Of a stretch of DNA of 64,000 bases, positions 60,817 through 64,000 are shown one piece after another. The notes below the pieces were generated by a model. That model saw only the letters and a program-made list of their open reading frames with translations, did not search any database and was not told where the DNA came from. Positions within the stretch are counted from its first letter, which is position 1; the number at the start of each line of letters is the position of its first letter. The stretch is from contig JAFUIR010000015.1 in NCBI GenBank assembly GCA_017468395.1, positions 62,001 through 126,000 of the forward strand, in the 5' to 3' direction. Source of the DNA: Lachnospiraceae bacterium. Its GTDB lineage: Bacteria > Bacillota > Clostridia > Lachnospirales > Lachnospiraceae. A program made the translations under genes and the position numbers.

Positions 60817-62334
60817 CTAGGCTTTTTCTTCCTGATATAACTGTTTCAGATACACTCTGTTAATCTTTCCGTTGGGAGTTAAAGGCATCTCGTCCAGTTT
60901 CTTTACATAGTTGGGAATCATGTATCTGGGAAGTTTGTCCTTCAAAGCCTTGGTAAGGGCTCCGCTCTCAATATCTCCCACATAATAAAGTACTATTTTT
61001 CCCTTTACGTTGTCATATATACATCCCGACAGGCGGATTTGTGGCATCATATTCACATTTACTTCGATTTCTCCCAGTTCAATGCGGTGTCCCATGTGCT
61101 TAATCTGATAATCTTTCCGGGACACAAAAACCAGTTCTCCGTACTCATTGTACTTTCCGATATCGCCGGTGCGGTAAATCAGTTCGGGATAGGCAGTATT
61201 CAAGGGATTCTGCACAAAGGCCTCTGCGGTCTTTTCAGGGTTATTGTAATAGCCCATGGTCAGGGATGTTCCGCGGATACAAATTTCTCCCGGTTCTCCC
61301 GCAGCCGCTCTTTCATCCTTTTCGTTTAACAGAATAATCTCCGTATTTTTGAACGGCCGTCCCACCGGAATGACTTCATCCAGTGCAAATTCTCTGTTTA
61401 CTTTATAATAACAGCACATGCCCGTACCTTCCGTAGGTCCGTACAGGTTTGTAAATTTCGCATTAGGAAGCACGCTCTTCCACAAATTGAACTGCTTGAT
61501 GGGAAATACTTCACTGCCAAATGCAATGGTGTGCAGATATTCCGGTTTTACCTTGTCAAAAGCACCAAAAGCAGAAATCATGGTAAGGGCAGATACCACC
61601 CAGCAAACCGTGTTAATCTTATGCTCATTCAAAAATTCCACCAGTTTAATAGGGAACATAAACAAACTCTTGGGCACCAGATAAGTGGTGGCACCGAATT
61701 TCAGCGTAGGATACAGTTCTTTCAGGCAGGCATCAAAGTAAAGAGGTGTCTGGTTACCAAAGACCGTATCTTCATTAAATTCCAATACTTCGGAAAGTTG
61801 CTCGATATAATCCAGCACAGAGCGGTGACATGCCACCACGCCCTTGGGCACCCCGGTGGAACCGGAAGTAAACACCACATAAATGGGGTCTGTGTCGATT
61901 GCCTTATCGTGAATATCCTGCAATTTTTCCACATCAATTTCCGTCTTAATCATCTCATCATAGAGATAAATTTCGCCGTTAAAATGAAAAGTCTCTGCAA
62001 TTTCTTTTGTCTTTTCGTCGCAAATAATGGCTCTGGGTTTCAGATTATCCAAAATCAAATCAATTCTGACTCTGGGCATTTCCTCGTCAATGGGCACATA
62101 AAAATCTCCCGCTGCAATGACACCAAAGAACGCAACAATAGTCTTAGGGTGCTTGTTCATAAACACCACTACCGGCTCTTTATAAATTCCTTTCCCGGCA
62201 AGAAATGTTGCAATAGCTTTATGCTGATTTTCTACATCTTTGAATGTCAGGGCTTCTGTCTCATTGGCAAACGCCGTTTTGTCAGGCACTCTTTTTACTG
62301 TGTCTATTAAATAATCAAGTACATGATTTTGCAT
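60817..62334 (-). CDS. Amino-acid adenylation enzyme (DltA-like) loading the carrier protein
   Basis: 505 residues, standard for stand-alone adenylation enzymes. Core motifs: VFTSGSTGVPKGV (about 154-166), NQTPLYFDACLKELYP (about 194-209), NLYGPTEGTG (about 296), YRTGDIGKYNEYGELVFVSRKDYQIKHMGHRIELGEIE (about 387-424) and the catalytic Lys in TPNGKINR. Asp201 in FDA should bind the amino group of the substrate amino acid, so an amino acid rather than a fatty acid is activated. The pocket differs from DltA: Lys205 at the position that contacts the side chain, and AFGSEVFP where DltA has a conserved Cys-Gly-Glu. Automatic annotation would call it D-alanine ligase; the true substrate is open. Confidence 0.9.
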   Translation of the reverse strand: MQNHVLDYLIDTVKRVPDKTAFANETEALTFKDVENQHKAIATFLAGKGIYKEPVVVFMNKHPKTIVAFFGVIAAGDFYVPIDEEMPRVRIDLILDNLKPRAIICDEKTKEIAETFHFNGEIYLYDEMIKTEIDVEKLQDIHDKAIDTDPIYVVFTSGSTGVPKGVVACHRSVLDYIEQLSEVLEFNEDTVFGNQTPLYFDACLKELYPTLKFGATTYLVPKSLFMFPIKLVEFLNEHKINTVCWVVSALTMISAFGAFDKVKPEYLHTIAFGSEVFPIKQFNLWKSVLPNAKFTNLYGPTEGTGMCCYYKVNREFALDEVIPVGRPFKNTEIILLNEKDERAAAGEPGEICIRGTSLTMGYYNNPEKTAEAFVQNPLNTAYPELIYRTGDIGKYNEYGELVFVSRKDYQIKHMGHRIELGEIEVNVNMMPQIRLSGCIYDNVKGKIVLYYVGDIESGALTKALKDKLPRYMIPNYVKKLDEMPLTPNGKINRVYLKQLYQEEKA

Positions 62335-62372
62335 TTCTTGTTGCCTTTCTTCTATCTTTGATAAATACTTTT

Positions 62373-63080
62373 TTACAAATTATCGTATTTTGCTCTCAGC
62401 CTGCCGCACTGCTTTACGGCAGTTCTGGCCAAAACCTCCATAGCATCCAAATAATAGGGCTGTAATTCATAATCTCTTTTCACCATGGAAAGTTCCGTAC
62501 AACCTAAAATAATCACCTCGGCACCTTTTTCCAAAAGTTCTCTTTCCACCTCGCCAAAGGCCTGCATGTCCACTTTGCAACCGGCTTTTACATTATCATA
62601 AATAATGCCCATTACCTTCTTTTGGCTTTCCTTGGAAGGCAGAATAACCTCTATCCCGGCCTCTTCCAGTTCCTTTTGGAAGACCCCTACCTGCACGGTT
62701 CCGTCCGTAGCCTCCAGCGCTGCTTTGCTTATCCCTTTTTCCTTTAAATAGAGTGCCACTTCTTTGATAGCGTGGATAATGGGAATTCCCACATCACCTT
62801 GGATTTCCTCATGCATGGCATGAGCGGTAATACAGGGAATAGCCGCAATTTCAGCACCGTCTGCCGCCAGTTTACATCCGCACTGCGCAATCTGCGGTGC
62901 CGGATTTTCTGCTGACAGACCCAGTAAATATTTTGTTCTGTCCGGTATCTGCGGACAGTTGTATATAATCATCGGAATGTGTTCCTGATCCGTTGCCGCA
63001 TCTGTCATTTCAATAACAAGTTGCATAAAATAGGCCGTTGCCATAGGACCAAGACCGCCGATTATTCCCAGCGTTTTCAT
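62373..63080 (-). CDS. Aspartate/glutamate racemase-family enzyme
   Basis: 235 residues from ATG 63080 (GAAAGAG eight bases upstream); GTG 63089 is an alternative. The two catalytic cysteines are present in AAIPCITAH (about 80) and IILGCTELSM (about 195), with the GGLGPMAT N-terminal loop typical of Asp/Glu/hydantoin racemases. It is cytoplasmic and cofactor-free. First gene of the Dlt-like run, 38 bp before the adenylation gene and behind a good promoter, so it probably supplies a D-amino acid to that enzyme. It is too short and divergent to be called MurI, and no wall-synthesis genes are adjacent. Confidence 0.9.
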   Translation of the reverse strand: MKTLGIIGGLGPMATAYFMQLVIEMTDAATDQEHIPMIIYNCPQIPDRTKYLLGLSAENPAPQIAQCGCKLAADGAEIAAIPCITAHAMHEEIQGDVGIPIIHAIKEVALYLKEKGISKAALEATDGTVQVGVFQKELEEAGIEVILPSKESQKKVMGIIYDNVKAGCKVDMQAFGEVERELLEKGAEVIILGCTELSMVKRDYELQPYYLDAMEVLARTAVKQCGRLRAKYDNL

Positions 63081-63124
63081 CTTTTTCACTCTTTCAATTT
63101 GCCTTCTGCAAAAATGCCTTTACA

Positions 63125-63153
63125 ATATTAGCACACTTTTTTCTACATTACAA
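63125..63153 (-). promoter_or_regulatory. Promoter of the racemase/Dlt-like cassette
   Basis: Minus strand: -35 TTGTAA (63153-63148), 17-bp spacer, -10 TAATAT (63130-63125), 45 bp before ATG 63080. No other promoter-like element stood out between here and 57200. Confidence 0.65.
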
Positions 63154-63176
63154 GAACCGACCATCAAATGAAAATC

Positions 63177-64000
63177 CTAGTTAATTTCCGGATACAGGCT
63201 CTTATCGTAAATGTGGGTGTTCTTATGGCTCTCGGAATATTCCCGAAGTTGTTCATCCGTCCACATAAAGAACACTGTTTTATCTTTTCTGGGTGTGGCA
63301 TCAAAATGATACCAGCCGTCCCCGATATCCACCAAGTTCCAATAATGGGAAGGATTTACCGTAGACTTCACAATGTCCATGTTCGTAATTCCCGCTCTGG
63401 TAAGAAGCACCTTGGCAGTACATGCATAAACAAAGCAGTCTCCCTGCCTCTTTACCAGACCTTCATAGGCGCCTCGTACCCAGTCGCCCTTCTCCGAATG
63501 GCTGATATAACCGATTTTGCTGTGCACCCAATTATAAATCGCCTTGGTCTTTTCATAGAGTGTCATATTATCTTTCAAGATAGATGCCAGCACTTCATCT
63601 GCCTTTTCGTTTACCACATTTTCATCATAGTAAACAGGCTTTTCCGCCATTACAAAAACCTTGCCGGTTTTGCTGGTAAAATTACCTGCTGTGTCCGTCA
63701 CGGTGTAAACCACCTCATAGGTTCCCACCGTATTGGGGTCTACTTTTGAATTATCAATATCCAGTTTCAATTCTGCCTTGGTATCCGCATTGTCGGAGTA
63801 ACCTACCGCTTTCTTGTAGGACACTGCCTCACCGATAATAATATCAATGGTACTTAGAGAAACTTCCGGTGCCACTTTATCCTCTTTCAACTTAAAGGAC
63901 ACCGTCTGGCTGGAAGTGTTTCCCGCTGCGTCCGTAGCCACGATTTCAGCACTGCCGCTTCCCGCCGTATTCCAGTCCGGCTCCTGCACATAACTGTAAG
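63177..64000 (-). CDS. Secreted transglutaminase-like protein with Ig-like repeats (partial, runs off right edge)
   Basis: The frame is open to the window edge; 273 residues are seen and the N-terminus is missing. At least two bacterial Ig-like/HYR-type repeats (VATDAAGNTSSQTVSF; AELKLDIDNSKVDPNTVGTYEVVYTVTDTAGN) precede a transglutaminase-like cysteine-protease domain. It has Cys in KRQGDCFVYACTAKVLL, His in NPSHYWNLVDI and Asp in WYHFDATPR, preceded by AIYNWVHSKIGY. Such proteins are cell-surface proteases or crosslinking enzymes. Internal GTG at 63989 is a Val codon, not a start. It ends about 25 bp before the racemase promoter and has no U-run terminator that I can see. Confidence 0.88.
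   Translation of the reverse strand, partial: YSYVQEPDWNTAGSGSAEIVATDAAGNTSSQTVSFKLKEDKVAPEVSLSTIDIIIGEAVSYKKAVGYSDNADTKAELKLDIDNSKVDPNTVGTYEVVYTVTDTAGNFTSKTGKVFVMAEKPVYYDENVVNEKADEVLASILKDNMTLYEKTKAIYNWVHSKIGYISHSEKGDWVRGAYEGLVKRQGDCFVYACTAKVLLTRAGITNMDIVKSTVNPSHYWNLVDIGDGWYHFDATPRKDKTVFFMWTDEQLREYSESHKNTHIYDKSLYPEIN

Noticed and set aside
60817-62334. Straight assignment as dltA (D-alanine ligase)
   Set aside because: Overall similarity is there, but the pocket residues read by eye differ from DltA and the gene set is non-canonical, so no dlt symbol is given.
62373-63080. murI (glutamate racemase for peptidoglycan)
   Set aside because: The sequence is of the broader Asp/Glu/hydantoin racemase family (GGLGPMAT, IPCITAH) rather than MurI, and its operon context is an envelope-modification cassette.
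1-64000. tRNA, rRNA, prophage or insertion-sequence genes
   Set aside because: I looked for cloverleaf-like CCA ends, transposase and integrase motifs and phage structural genes and found none that could be supported.

Overview
The window looks like chromosomal DNA of a Gram-positive, low-to-moderate G+C gut anaerobe of the Clostridia, most likely a Lachnospiraceae. The basis is the strong GGAGG-type ribosome binding sites, sigma-A-like promoters, a T-box leader in front of thrS, a BlaI/BlaR1-type pair, lipoprotein signals ending in AACGG, and a family content (DUF5696, Yip1, NHL-repeat and CUT1 transporter operons, GH8/GH115 xylan utilisation) typical of fibre-degrading Lachnospiraceae. I see no rRNA, tRNA, CRISPR array, prophage or transposase. 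Nearly all genes lie on the minus strand.

Layout (coordinates ascending, minus-strand genes read right to left). 1-13.8 kb is mixed: a BlaR1-like protease (cut by the edge) with its BlaI repressor and twin operators, a cysteine-rich DUF1540 protein, thrS with a T-box, a DUF4349 lipoprotein, nagA, a SEC-C protein, a ComEC-like secreted metallo-beta-lactamase-fold protein, a gene apparently split by one in-frame stop, an EAL phosphodiesterase and a HAD phosphatase. A 186-bp near-perfect palindromic element sits at 13818-14003.

14.0-34.5 kb is one long co-directional sugar locus. It holds a membrane-anchored solute-binding protein with jelly-roll-like modules, two CUT1 permease pairs, an NHL/TPR membrane protein, a Yip1 protein, a DUF5696 protein, a second solute-binding lipoprotein, then GH43, GH3 and GH2 enzymes. 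It has no ATPase of its own. A divergent AraC regulator (34784-35719) shares the promoter region and an inverted repeat with it. Transport and cytoplasmic hydrolysis of (xylo-)oligosaccharides is the likely job.

35.8-55.1 kb is a second long minus-strand run. It starts with intracellular glucuronoxylan enzymes (GH8 reducing-end xylanase, SGNH esterase, GH115 alpha-glucuronidase, alpha/beta esterase) and continues without a visible terminator into export genes: two adaptors (one a tandem fusion), an FtsX-type permease, two LolD-type ATPases (one with an AbrB-like tail), and two zinc-ribbon ABC half-exporters flanking a DUF1854 protein.

55.3-63.1 kb carries a Dlt-like envelope-modification cassette: amino-acid racemase, adenylation enzyme, carrier protein, MBOAT, SGNH-like protein and a lipoprotein. 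It is followed by a PurF homologue without its glutaminase cysteine and a small membrane protein. The cassette departs from canonical dltABCD in several ways (linked Asp/Glu racemase, altered adenylation pocket, Cys in place of the SGNH Ser) and is my best candidate for an undescribed system. The window ends inside a transglutaminase-like protein with Ig-like repeats.
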